Shown here: positions 1 to 5,818 of the stretch, piece after piece
How positions within the stretch are numbered: the first letter of the stretch is position 1
How the letters are laid out: each line of letters starts with the position of its first letter
NCBI GenBank assembly: GCA_904501685.1
Contig: CAJGBX010000080.1
Location: forward strand, 1-6,381
Origin: Clostridiaceae bacterium
GTDB taxonomy: Bacteria > Bacillota > Clostridia > Oscillospirales > Acutalibacteraceae
DNA: 6,381 nucleotides
Reading direction: 5' to 3'
The notes under the pieces: model-generated
Told to the model about the DNA's origin: nothing
Seen by the model: the letters and a program-made list of their open reading frames with translations, nothing else
The model's database searches: none
Position numbers and translations under genes: made by a program

Positions 1-858
1 AGCTTCAACGAAATTGCCACCTATTCCTTTATTGGAAGCAAGGCTATTGATGTTTTAGGTCTGGCTGATGACGATGCACGCAAAAACTGTGTTACCATTT
101 TGAATCCTCTCGGTGACGAATATTCTACTATGCGTACACAGTTAGTTACCTCAATGCTGACCGTTTTGGCTACCAACTTTAACCGCAAGGTACCTTGCGC
201 ACGTCTTTTTGAGTTGAGCAAGGTGTTTGTACCTAAAGCCTTACCTGTTACCGAGCAACCGCAGGAAATCCCTGCACTTTGTTTAGGTCTTTACGGTGAT
301 GACGAGGACTTCTTCACCTTAAAGGGTATTGTTGAGGCTATTATTGCTGAGTTTTCCGATGCACGACCTGAGTTTGTACGTTCGACCGAGAACTATATGC
401 ATCCCGGCCGCAGTGCCGTTGCCTTGGTTAAGGGTGAAGCTCTTGCCAATTTCGGTGAGGTACATCCTGCCGTTTGCAAAAAGGTTGATATTGACACCCG
501 TTGCTTTATTGCCGAGGTTTATCTTGACAAGCTCTTCGCTCAGGAAAAGGCTAAGACTATTTACAAACCATTGCCGAAGTTCCCTGCCGTTGAGCGTGAT
601 TTGGCACTTGTTTGTGATGCCGAAACTCCGGTTGGTACGCTTGAAAACGCCATTCGTGAGGGTGCAGGCAAGCTTTGTGAAAAAGTACAGCTATTCGACG
701 TCTACCAAGGCAACCAGATTGCCGAGGGTAAAAAAAGTGTTGCCTACCGCGTAACACTTCGCTCTGCCGAGTCCACGTTGACCGACGAGGTTATCGACCG
801 AGCCGTTAACAAGATGATTAAACGCTTGGAAAACGTCGGAGCTGCCTTGAGAATATAA
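1..858 (+). CDS. pheT: Phenylalanine--tRNA ligase beta subunit, C-terminal part (5' end outside window)
   Basis: The beta subunit of the PheS2PheT2 synthetase, which charges tRNA-Phe in the cytoplasm. The frame is open from base 1 to the TAA at 856-858, giving 285 visible residues. Bacterial PheT is usually about 800 aa, so roughly the last third is present. Residues 35-53 (NPLGDEYSTMRTQLVTSML) match the conserved PheT stretch usually read as NPL...LR.SL.PGLL in the catalytic-like core. HPGRSA at 134-139 is the typical PheT HPGR motif. Residues from about 188 to 285, starting YKPLPKFPAVERDLALV, form the FDX-ACB anticodon-binding domain, including the FPAVERDLA signature and a terminal RLEN.GA.LR. 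No frameshift is seen. It ends 14 nt before a strong terminator and converges on the minus-strand PII-like gene. pheS is expected upstream, outside the window. The identification is secure. Confidence 0.97.
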   Translation, partial: SFNEIATYSFIGSKAIDVLGLADDDARKNCVTILNPLGDEYSTMRTQLVTSMLTVLATNFNRKVPCARLFELSKVFVPKALPVTEQPQEIPALCLGLYGDDEDFFTLKGIVEAIIAEFSDARPEFVRSTENYMHPGRSAVALVKGEALANFGEVHPAVCKKVDIDTRCFIAEVYLDKLFAQEKAKTIYKPLPKFPAVERDLALVCDAETPVGTLENAIREGAGKLCEKVQLFDVYQGNQIAEGKKSVAYRVTLRSAESTLTDEVIDRAVNKMIKRLENVGAALRI

Positions 859-871
859 GTAAATATGATGC

Positions 872-912
872 AAAACGACCTCGGCACAATACAGTGCCGA
901 GGTCGTTTTTTT
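872..912. terminator. Rho-independent terminator between convergent genes, probably bidirectional
   Basis: A perfect inverted repeat has arms at 876-887 and 894-905 (12 bp, mostly G/C) and a 6-nt loop. The flanking A and T runs extend it. On the plus strand a run of seven T (906-912) follows, a classic terminator for pheT. On the minus strand the same stem is followed by only four T (875-872), so termination of the PII-like gene there is plausible but weaker. Confidence 0.93.
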
Positions 913-920
913 AAAATTAT

Positions 921-1610
921 TTACTCACCATCATCAAAGATATCCTTTGAAATCTCTCTTAGTCCTGCAACTGCCGAAACAGGTAACGAGAAGCAAAAAG
1001 CCTCAGCAGGCTTACCCTTACCACAGTTTTCACTGATAGCCTTCATAATCTCACTCTTTTTATCCGAGTCGGACAGAATATAAATCATATCCTTGTTCGG
1101 CGCAATGGACACACCCATAAACTTAGTTACCTCGTCAGTACCGGTGCCCTTTGCATGCAAAACAGTACCGCCGCCGGCACCTGCCTTACGGGCAAACTCC
1201 ATAACCTCGTCCGAATGACCTTCCTTAATTATAACAACAATAAGCTCGTGTTTAAATTCCATATGGGGTTTTCCGCCTCCTATTTCCTGACCTTCGGTAA
1301 TATAAGCCAAATTACTGCCGCCACTGACACTTTTTAAAGGAATTGACAACATAATTCCGTTTCCCGGAATATCAATATACATCTTCTGCTCGGCGAAAAG
1401 GAAAAGCTCCTGCACCGATTTTCTGGTGGCAATTGTAGTAAACACCGCCTTTTGAGACGGTTCCAAATCATACAACAACAAATGCTCGGAGGTTGCCGTA
1501 CCTACGCCAAGGTTTTCCAAAACGACCGAAAACTTCAGTTCTTTAAAAATTTCAGCCATTTTGTCTGCCTTTTTGCGGTCAACTATACTCATAACTAAAT
1601 ACAGTTCCAT
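921..1610 (-). CDS. Tandem (two-domain) PII-like signalling protein
   Basis: A 229-aa cytoplasmic protein with no signal peptide or membrane segment. It reads as two PII-like ferredoxin-fold units: residues 1-98 and about 120-217, joined by a Gly-rich linker (99-119). Copy 2 is the more canonical, with GAGGGTVLHAKGTG at 144-157 (the PII beta2/T-loop base), a T-loop-sized stretch to about 173, and AFCFSLPVSAVAGL at 204-217 (the PII final strand). Copy 1 keeps the matching end (GNGIMLSIPLKSVSG, 83-97) but has lost the Gly-rich T-loop base. Neither copy has an obvious counterpart of GlnB Tyr51 (the uridylylation site) or of its GDGKIF B-loop, so classical GlnD-type modification is unlikely. Typical PII proteins are about 112 aa with one domain. 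The start ATG lies 3 nt after the stop of the DUF1538 gene. Its ribosome binding site GGGAGG (1624-1619, 8 nt spacing) lies over the end of that gene, so translation is probably coupled. Inferred role: sensor and regulator of the adjacent membrane protein. The ligand is unknown. Confidence 0.8.
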   Translation of the reverse strand: MELYLVMSIVDRKKADKMAEIFKELKFSVVLENLGVGTATSEHLLLYDLEPSQKAVFTTIATRKSVQELFLFAEQKMYIDIPGNGIMLSIPLKSVSGGSNLAYITEGQEIGGGKPHMEFKHELIVVIIKEGHSDEVMEFARKAGAGGGTVLHAKGTGTDEVTKFMGVSIAPNKDMIYILSDSDKKSEIMKAISENCGKGKPAEAFCFSLPVSAVAGLREISKDIFDDGE

Positions 1611-1613
1611 ACC

Positions 1614-3137
1614 TTAGACCTCCCAAAGCTCGATAATCTCGTTATCGGCAACAGAGAATACCTTTTCAATTTCGGATACCTGCTTGGACTTGATAGTCGA
1701 CAATGCACCCATAATCTGTACCGTAATAAGCGGCATCATAGCAACTAAGGCTACAAGGCCGAAGGCATCGGTCATAACATTTCCGCCGATTTCGGTGCAG
1801 GCACCCATGGCAAACGGCAGCATAAAGGTTGCCGTCATAGGACCCGAAGCAACTCCGCCGGCATCAAACGCGATAGCCGTAAAGGTCGGCGGCACGAAGA
1901 ACGAGAGTAAAATTGCTATTAAATATCCGGGTATCATAAACCACATTATCGAAATTCCGGTAATAACCCTAAGCATTGCCAGCCCCATAGCAATCGAAAT
2001 TGCAATTGAAAGGGTAATGCCGATATTTTTCTCGCTGATTGCACCGGCACTTAATTCCGATACCTGCTTATTTAAAACGTGTACTGCAGGCTCTGCCTTG
2101 ACGATGAACCAACCCATTAGCATTGCAAGGGGGACCAGCAGCCACTTTAAGCCGGTACCTACTATCGACTCACCCAATACGGCACCGAGTGACGAAAAAC
2201 CGACGTTAACGCCCAATAAAAACAGTACAAGACCGATATAGGTATACAAAAGTCCAACCGATATATGCAAAAACGGACGTTTTGAAAGCTTTAAGCTAAA
2301 CATCTGAAACGCAAGAAAAATGACTACCACCGGAGCCAAGGCCAAGGTAACCTCTTCAATAAACGTCGGTATCGAGAATATATATTCCCTGCCTACCGAA
2401 ACCGAATGTTCAAAATCAATAACATCAAGCACTGCCGAGCTACCACCGCTTGCAGGATACAAAAGTCCTAAAATAAGCACTGTAATAATAGGTCCGATAG
2501 AGCAAAGTGCGACAAGACCGAAGCTATCGTCCTTAGCGTTTTCGTCACTGCGTATTGATGTAACGCCGACACCGAGTGCCATAATAAACGGCACCGTCAT
2601 AGGTCCGGTAGTAACACCGCCTGAATCGAAGGCCACCGACAAGAAGTTAACATCTGAAAAAGCGGCTACGGCAAAAATTGCAGCATAAAAAGCCAAAAGC
2701 ATCCACTTCAGCTTGATACCAAGCAATATTCTAAGCATTGCAAACATTAGGAAAATACCGACACCGACCGACACAGTAATAATCAAAACACCGGTATCAA
2801 TATTGGGTGCATTAGTAGCCAAAACCTGTAAATCCGGCTCAGCAACCGTTATGGCTATACCCACAACCAAGCTGGTGATTAAAATAAACAGTATGTTCTT
2901 TGACTGTGTGATTTTAGCGCCTATTTGATTACCGATTTGAATCATCGAAAGGTCAGCACCAATGTTAAACAACGCCATACCGACAATAATCAAAGCAGAG
3001 CCTAAAACGAAAGCAAGAAAAAGCCCGTTGTTAACCGGAATTAACCACAGACACAAAGCCGCAACTATTAAGCAAATCGGCAAAACCGACCTAACCGATT
3101 CCACAAGCTTTTCCTTAAGCATTGTATGACGCTCCAA
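1614..3137 (-). CDS. DUF1538 family membrane protein with two internal repeats; putative transporter
   Basis: A 507-aa polytopic inner-membrane protein with about a dozen hydrophobic segments. It is an internal duplication: AFDSGGVTTGPMT at 169-181 recurs as AFDAGGVASGPMT at 423-435. DDSFGLVAL at 203-211 recurs as TDAFGLVAL at 456-464, AMLRILLGIKLKW at 133-145 as AMLRVITGISIMW at 387-399, and VAEPDLQVL at 98-106 as KAEPAVHVL at 347-355. Every pair is about 250 residues apart, so each half is one DUF1538 unit. This repeat layout is typical of secondary transporters, and the conserved small/polar GG..(S/T)GPMT stretch could line a substrate path; both points are inference. The start is TTG at 3137, chosen because AAGGAG at 3150-3145 is 7 nt upstream. 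The alternative ATG at 3122 would be 22 nt from it. First gene of an operon with the tandem PII-like gene. Substrate unknown. Confidence 0.85.
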   Translation of the reverse strand: MERHTMLKEKLVESVRSVLPICLIVAALCLWLIPVNNGLFLAFVLGSALIIVGMALFNIGADLSMIQIGNQIGAKITQSKNILFILITSLVVGIAITVAEPDLQVLATNAPNIDTGVLIITVSVGVGIFLMFAMLRILLGIKLKWMLLAFYAAIFAVAAFSDVNFLSVAFDSGGVTTGPMTVPFIMALGVGVTSIRSDENAKDDSFGLVALCSIGPIITVLILGLLYPASGGSSAVLDVIDFEHSVSVGREYIFSIPTFIEEVTLALAPVVVIFLAFQMFSLKLSKRPFLHISVGLLYTYIGLVLFLLGVNVGFSSLGAVLGESIVGTGLKWLLVPLAMLMGWFIVKAEPAVHVLNKQVSELSAGAISEKNIGITLSIAISIAMGLAMLRVITGISIMWFMIPGYLIAILLSFFVPPTFTAIAFDAGGVASGPMTATFMLPFAMGACTEIGGNVMTDAFGLVALVAMMPLITVQIMGALSTIKSKQVSEIEKVFSVADNEIIELWEV

Positions 3138-3144
3138 AGGTATT

Positions 3145-3150
3145 CTCCTT
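3145..3150 (-). promoter_or_regulatory. Ribosome binding site fixing the TTG start of the DUF1538 gene
   Basis: AAGGAG on the minus strand lies 7 nt before the TTG codon at 3137. The first in-frame ATG is too far away (22 nt) to use it well, so TTG is preferred, adding five residues (MERHT) to the protein. Confidence 0.75.
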
Positions 3151-3171
3151 TCAATAAGTACTCATAAAAAT

Positions 3172-3200
3172 ATTTTACCATAAATTTATAATTAACACAA
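3172..3200 (-). promoter_or_regulatory. Putative sigma-A promoter of the DUF1538/PII-like operon
   Basis: On the minus strand, a weak -35 TTGTGT (3200-3195) is followed after 17 bp by -10 TAAAAT (3177-3172), preceded by TGG, which gives an extended -10. The region is very A/T-rich. Transcription would start near 3165, leaving an untranslated leader of roughly 28 nt. It lies downstream of the rplA terminator, so the operon appears to be independently transcribed. Confidence 0.6.
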
Positions 3201-3220
3201 CAATTAATTATTCTGAAAAG

Positions 3221-3259
3221 CAAAAAATAATCCCAAGCACTCTTGCCGAATGCTTGGGA
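3221..3259 (-). terminator. Rho-independent terminator of the rpmG-secE-nusG-rplK-rplA operon
   Basis: On the minus strand, 19 nt past the rplA stop codon, a 12-bp stem (3259-3248 with 3242-3231, including one G-U pair) closes a 5-nt loop GGCAA. It is followed by TTATTTTTTG (3230-3221). The stem contains CCCAAGCA paired with TGCTTGGG. This cleanly separates the ribosomal operon from the DUF1538 operon. Confidence 0.92.
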
Positions 3260-3278
3260 AATCTTTTAATTTAAGAAA

Positions 3279-3974
3279 TTAAGCGCCGTACTTAGAAGCG
3301 TTAACCTTAATTCCAGGGCCCATAGTAGTAGCAACTACGCAGGACTTAATATACTGACCCTTTGCTGCTGCCGGCTTAGCCTTTGCAATAGCTGAAAGCA
3401 AGGTCTCGAAGTTTTCCTGAAGCTTTTCAGGACCGAAGGAAACCTTACCGATGGGGCAGTGAATGATGTTCTGCTTGTCAAGACGGTACTCAATCTTACC
3501 GGCCTTTGCCTCGGTAACTGCCTTAGCAACATCCGGAGTAACGGTACCTGCCTTGGGGTTCGGCATAAGTCCGCGAGGACCGAGAACCTTACCCAAACGA
3601 CCAACAAGACCCATCATATCGGGCGAAGCAATAACAACGTCGAAATCCATCCAGTTTTCATTCTGAATCTTTGCGACCATATCCTCTGCACCGACGAAAT
3701 CTGCACCGGCATCCAAAGCTGCCTGAGCCTTGTCTTCTTTACAGAAAACCAAGGTGCGAACGGTCTTACCGGTACCGTTCGGGAGAACAACTGCGCCACG
3801 AACCTGCTGGTCAGCATGGCGAGAGTCAACGCCCAAACGAACATGAGCCTCAACGGTCTCATCAAATTTTGCGGTTTTTGTTTTAACAGTTAAATCCATT
3901 GCCTCAGCAACGTCATACTGCTTAGTTGTATCTACAAGCCCAGCGCTTGCAACATATTTCTTTCCGTGTTTCAT
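3279..3974 (-). CDS. rplA: 50S ribosomal protein L1
   Basis: L1 binds 23S rRNA helices 76-78 and forms the mobile L1 stalk that handles deacylated tRNA at the E site. In many bacteria and archaea it also represses its own mRNA. The 231-aa length is normal for bacterial L1. The family signature is at 128-146 (GKVLGPRGLMPNPKAGTVT). The N-terminal MKHGKKY and the RGAVVLPNGTGK stretch (59-70) are also typical. The start ATG has GGGAGG at 3989-3984, 9 nt upstream. It is the last gene of the operon, 57 nt after rplK. The spacer holds a short element resembling the L1 target in rRNA (3996-4022), directly before the ribosome binding site, which suggests feedback control. rplJ and rplL, which often follow, are absent here. 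Confidence 0.98.
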   Translation of the reverse strand: MKHGKKYVASAGLVDTTKQYDVAEAMDLTVKTKTAKFDETVEAHVRLGVDSRHADQQVRGAVVLPNGTGKTVRTLVFCKEDKAQAALDAGADFVGAEDMVAKIQNENWMDFDVVIASPDMMGLVGRLGKVLGPRGLMPNPKAGTVTPDVAKAVTEAKAGKIEYRLDKQNIIHCPIGKVSFGPEKLQENFETLLSAIAKAKPAAAKGQYIKSCVVATTMGPGIKVNASKYGA

Positions 3975-3995
3975 AATAATTTTCCTCCCAAATTA

Positions 3996-4022
3996 GTGGT
4001 TAAATCGGATATTTCCTCCCAC
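3996..4022 (-). promoter_or_regulatory. Putative L1-binding mRNA element upstream of rplA
   Basis: Read on the minus strand: GUGG (4022-4019) pairs with CCAC (3999-3996). Inside is an unpaired GA (4018-4017), then a small helix GGA/UCC (4016-4014 with 4009-4007) with loop AAUA. The 3' side of the internal loop is GAUUUAA (4006-4000). This layout of outer helix, GA on the 5' side, inner helix starting GG, and a longer A-rich 3' strand starting GA is the one known for the L1 site in 23S rRNA (GGUGG, GA, GGCU ... AGCC, then a GA-starting loop, CCACC). It sits 6 nt before the rplA ribosome binding site. The helices are short (4 and 3 bp), so the fold is a proposal. Confidence 0.6.
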
Positions 4023-4031
4023 AGGGGAGCA

Positions 4032-4457
4032 TTAATCTACGACAACAATGCCCATTGAACGTGCAGTACCTGCAACCATTGACATAGCTGCTTCAAGGCT
4101 TGCTGCATTGAGGTCGGGCATTTTCTGCTCTGCGATTTTCTGTACCTGCTCCTTGGTAATCTTGGCAACCTTGTCCTTATTGGGAACGCCGGAAGCCTTG
4201 TCAATTCCGCAAGCCTTCTTAATAAGAACGGCTGCCGGAGGAGTCTTGGTAATGAACGTAAAGGAACGGTCTGCGTAAACGGTAATAACAACAGGAATGA
4301 TAAGACCTACGTCATTCTTTGTACGCTCGTTGAATTCCTTTGTGAAAGCCATGATGTTTACACCATGCTGACCGAGAGCCGGTCCAACAGGGGGAGCCGG
4401 TGTTGCTTTGCCGGCAGGAATCTGAAGTTTAATATAGCCAGTGATTTTCTGTGCCAT
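4032..4457 (-). CDS. rplK: 50S ribosomal protein L11
   Basis: L11 binds the GTPase-centre region of 23S rRNA (helices 43-44) at the base of the L12 stalk and takes part in factor binding and the stringent response. The protein is 141 aa, the standard length, with the N-terminal domain KLQIPAGKATPAPPVGPALG, whose Pro-rich segment is diagnostic. Residues 74 to the end form the C-terminal RNA-binding domain, with the typical TPPAAVLIKKA and final GTARSMGIVV. The frame is open five codons further, to a TTG at 4472. That TTG overlaps the GGAGG ribosome binding site (4470-4466), so ATG at 4457 (MAQKI...) is the start, with 8 nt spacing. It follows nusG after a 115-nt structured spacer and precedes rplA. 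Confidence 0.98.
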   Translation of the reverse strand: MAQKITGYIKLQIPAGKATPAPPVGPALGQHGVNIMAFTKEFNERTKNDVGLIIPVVITVYADRSFTFITKTPPAAVLIKKACGIDKASGVPNKDKVAKITKEQVQKIAEQKMPDLNAASLEAAMSMVAGTARSMGIVVVD

Positions 4458-4465
4458 TTTCTGTA

Positions 4466-4470
4466 CCTCC
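4466..4470 (-). promoter_or_regulatory. Ribosome binding site deciding the rplK start
   Basis: GGAGG on the minus strand, 8 nt before ATG 4457. The upstream in-frame TTG at 4472-4470 shares a base with it and so cannot be the start. It is preceded by CCACUA plus a U run, as is the rplA ribosome binding site. Confidence 0.85.
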
Positions 4471-4477
4471 AAAAATA

Positions 4478-4538
4478 GTGGTGGCGGCGTTATTTACGCA
4501 CTCGGAACACCCTTACATAAATTTGATGTTCCTCCCAC
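4478..4538 (-). promoter_or_regulatory. Putative L1-binding mRNA leader upstream of rplK
   Basis: On the minus strand GUGG (4538-4535) and GA (4534-4533) are followed by an 8-bp helix GGAACAUC/GGUGUUCC (4532-4525 with 4511-4504, one U-G pair) with a 13-nt loop. Then comes GAGU, a small hairpin GCGU-AAAUA-ACGC (4499-4487) and CCACCAC (4484-4478), which can close GUGG in either of two registers. The GUGG-GA-GG signature equals that before rplA and resembles the L1 site in 23S rRNA. The E. coli L11-L1 operon is known to be regulated by L1 at a site before rplK, which is the position of this element. Confidence 0.55.
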
Positions 4539-4544
4539 GGTGAA

Positions 4545-4561
4545 GCGGTTACTTTAACCGC
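4545..4561 (-). other. Perfect hairpin just after nusG
   Basis: A 7-bp stem (4545-4551 with 4555-4561; minus strand GCGGUUA and UAACCGC) closes a 3-nt loop. No T run follows, so it is not an intrinsic terminator. The 5' arm can alternatively pair with UAAC plus CGCC at 4492-4483, so it may be part of a switchable leader for rplK. Confidence 0.55.
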
Positions 4562-4572
4562 CGGATTTTTCT

Positions 4573-5106
4573 TTAATCTTCAATCAGCTGAATCTGATTA
4601 AGCTCAAGCTCGACAGGAGTTTCTCTGCCGAACATTGAAATGGTGACGCGAACGCTGTTGGAATTAACATCAATCTCGTCAACAATACCGGTAAAGCCGG
4701 TCAGCGGTCCGTCAATAATATTGACAGAATCACCGACAGAGTATTTAACCTCGACGCTGCGCTTTTCAACACCTAAGGACTCAACCTCTTTATCGGTAAG
4801 CGGAACCGGTTTTGAAGCCGGACCCACAAAGCCCGTGCAGCCGCGTGTATTACGCACGACATACCACGAGTCATCAGTAACAATCATTTTAATCATTACA
4901 TATCCCGGGAAAATCTTACGCTCAACCTGCTTTTCCTTACCGTCTGCACCGATTTCGGTAACAATCTCGGTAGGAATTTTGATATCCTGAATGAGGTCTT
5001 GCATTCCACGGTTTTCGACCATTTTTTCAAGGTCGGTCATAACCTTATTCTCATAGCCTGAGTATGTGTGTACTACATACCACTTTGCCTCGCCTAAATC
5101 TGCCAT
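4573..5106 (-). CDS. nusG: Transcription termination/antitermination factor NusG
   Basis: NusG binds the RNA polymerase clamp through its NGN domain and contacts Rho or ribosomal protein S10 through its KOW domain. It affects pausing, termination and transcription-translation coupling. The 177-aa length is normal. The NGN domain covers about residues 6-115 (KWYVVHTYSGYENKV at 8-22, FPGYVMIKM at 66-74, NTRGCTGFVG at 86-95). The KOW domain covers about 120-177, with GDSVNIIDGPLTGFTGIV at 125-142 and the final MFGRETPVELELNQI. The start ATG has GGAGG at 5119-5115, 8 nt away. It lies 22 nt after secE, the usual gene pair in bacteria, and is followed by the structured spacer leading to rplK. Confidence 0.98.
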   Translation of the reverse strand: MADLGEAKWYVVHTYSGYENKVMTDLEKMVENRGMQDLIQDIKIPTEIVTEIGADGKEKQVERKIFPGYVMIKMIVTDDSWYVVRNTRGCTGFVGPASKPVPLTDKEVESLGVEKRSVEVKYSVGDSVNIIDGPLTGFTGIVDEIDVNSNSVRVTISMFGRETPVELELNQIQLIED

Positions 5107-5128
5107 AGTTTATTCCTCCACAGTCAGA

Positions 5129-5806
5129 TTATCGATTATAGATAAGGTCCAATAATGAATCCAAACCAAAATCAACAAGCCAAATAAATGCACCGACAAC
5201 TGCACACATCACAAATACAATGATTGTGTTCTTCATAACAGTTCTGAAGTTCGGCCATACGATTTTTTTGAACTCACTCTTATAGTCCTTCAAGAATTTA
5301 ACAACTCTTTGAGGAATAGTGAGCTTGGCTTCGCCGGATTCAATAATACTGAGCTTGTCTGCGATAAGCAGGTAAGCCACACCCGAAGCGGTAGTAAGGA
5401 ACAGCACTGCCGAAATAATCAGCGGCATTCCATAGACATATGCGGCACCGGTTGCACCTGCAACACCGCCGTAGTCAATAAATCTACCGGCATAGGAAAG
5501 ACCGACAACCAGCATAAATACGGCATCAACAATGCCGAAGCCGACGGTTGCCCATCTTGTGCCCTTATACTTTAAGGAAAGGGCTGCAAAAAGAACGGTA
5601 AAAGCAGTAAGAATCAAGGTAAACAAAAGCTTAGATGATTTGCTGATGCTTTCCCCGTCTAAGGAACCGAAGCAAAACTCTGCTCCGACACCGACAGTGT
5701 CACCACCGGCGGTGATTACACGACCGAAAGGCAAGAAATAAAGTACTAAAGCAACCGAAGCCAAGACTAAGGTCAGTACACTGAAAAGTTTCTTTTGAAT
5801 TTTCAC
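5129..5806 (-). CDS. secE: Preprotein translocase subunit SecE with an extra N-terminal four-helix membrane domain
   Basis: SecE clamps SecY in the SecYEG channel that exports and inserts proteins. Residues about 165-225 are a complete short bacterial SecE: an amphipathic helix, the conserved F..EFKKIVWPN motif (EFKKIVWP at 178-185), and one membrane helix (about 193-213). Gram-positive SecE is usually about 60-75 aa, whereas this protein is 225 aa. The extra 160 residues hold four likely membrane segments (about 7-27, 58-78, 86-107, 126-149). An even number keeps the SecE domain in its normal orientation. I do not recognise this domain. The start is GTG at 5806, with AAGGGGG at 5820-5814 (7 nt) overlapping the rpmG stop codon, which suggests coupling. 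No frameshift or internal stop is present. The start is also supported by the hydrophobic N-terminus following MKIQKK. An internal start giving only the short SecE cannot be excluded, but no good site stands out. Confidence 0.93.
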   Translation of the reverse strand: MKIQKKLFSVLTLVLASVALVLYFLPFGRVITAGGDTVGVGAEFCFGSLDGESISKSSKLLFTLILTAFTVLFAALSLKYKGTRWATVGFGIVDAVFMLVVGLSYAGRFIDYGGVAGATGAAYVYGMPLIISAVLFLTTASGVAYLLIADKLSIIESGEAKLTIPQRVVKFLKDYKSEFKKIVWPNFRTVMKNTIIVFVMCAVVGAFIWLVDFGLDSLLDLIYNR

Positions 5807-5818
5807 TTGTGTACCCCC

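Noticed and set aside
1684..2241. 185-aa open frame on the plus strand opposite the DUF1538 gene (also 2320-2688)
   Set aside because: Ser/Thr/Pro/Ile-rich composition without a recognisable family, no ribosome binding site noted, and it mirrors the hydrophobic codons of the real minus-strand gene.
4458..4472. Five-codon upstream extension of rplK from TTG
   Set aside because: The TTG overlaps the ribosome binding site GGAGG, and L11 proteins normally begin MAQK-like at the ATG 4457.
5107..5128. GUGGAGGAA before nusG as a third L1-type element
   Set aside because: It lacks the GA between the outer and inner helix strands and a CCAC partner, and it is simply the nusG ribosome binding site.
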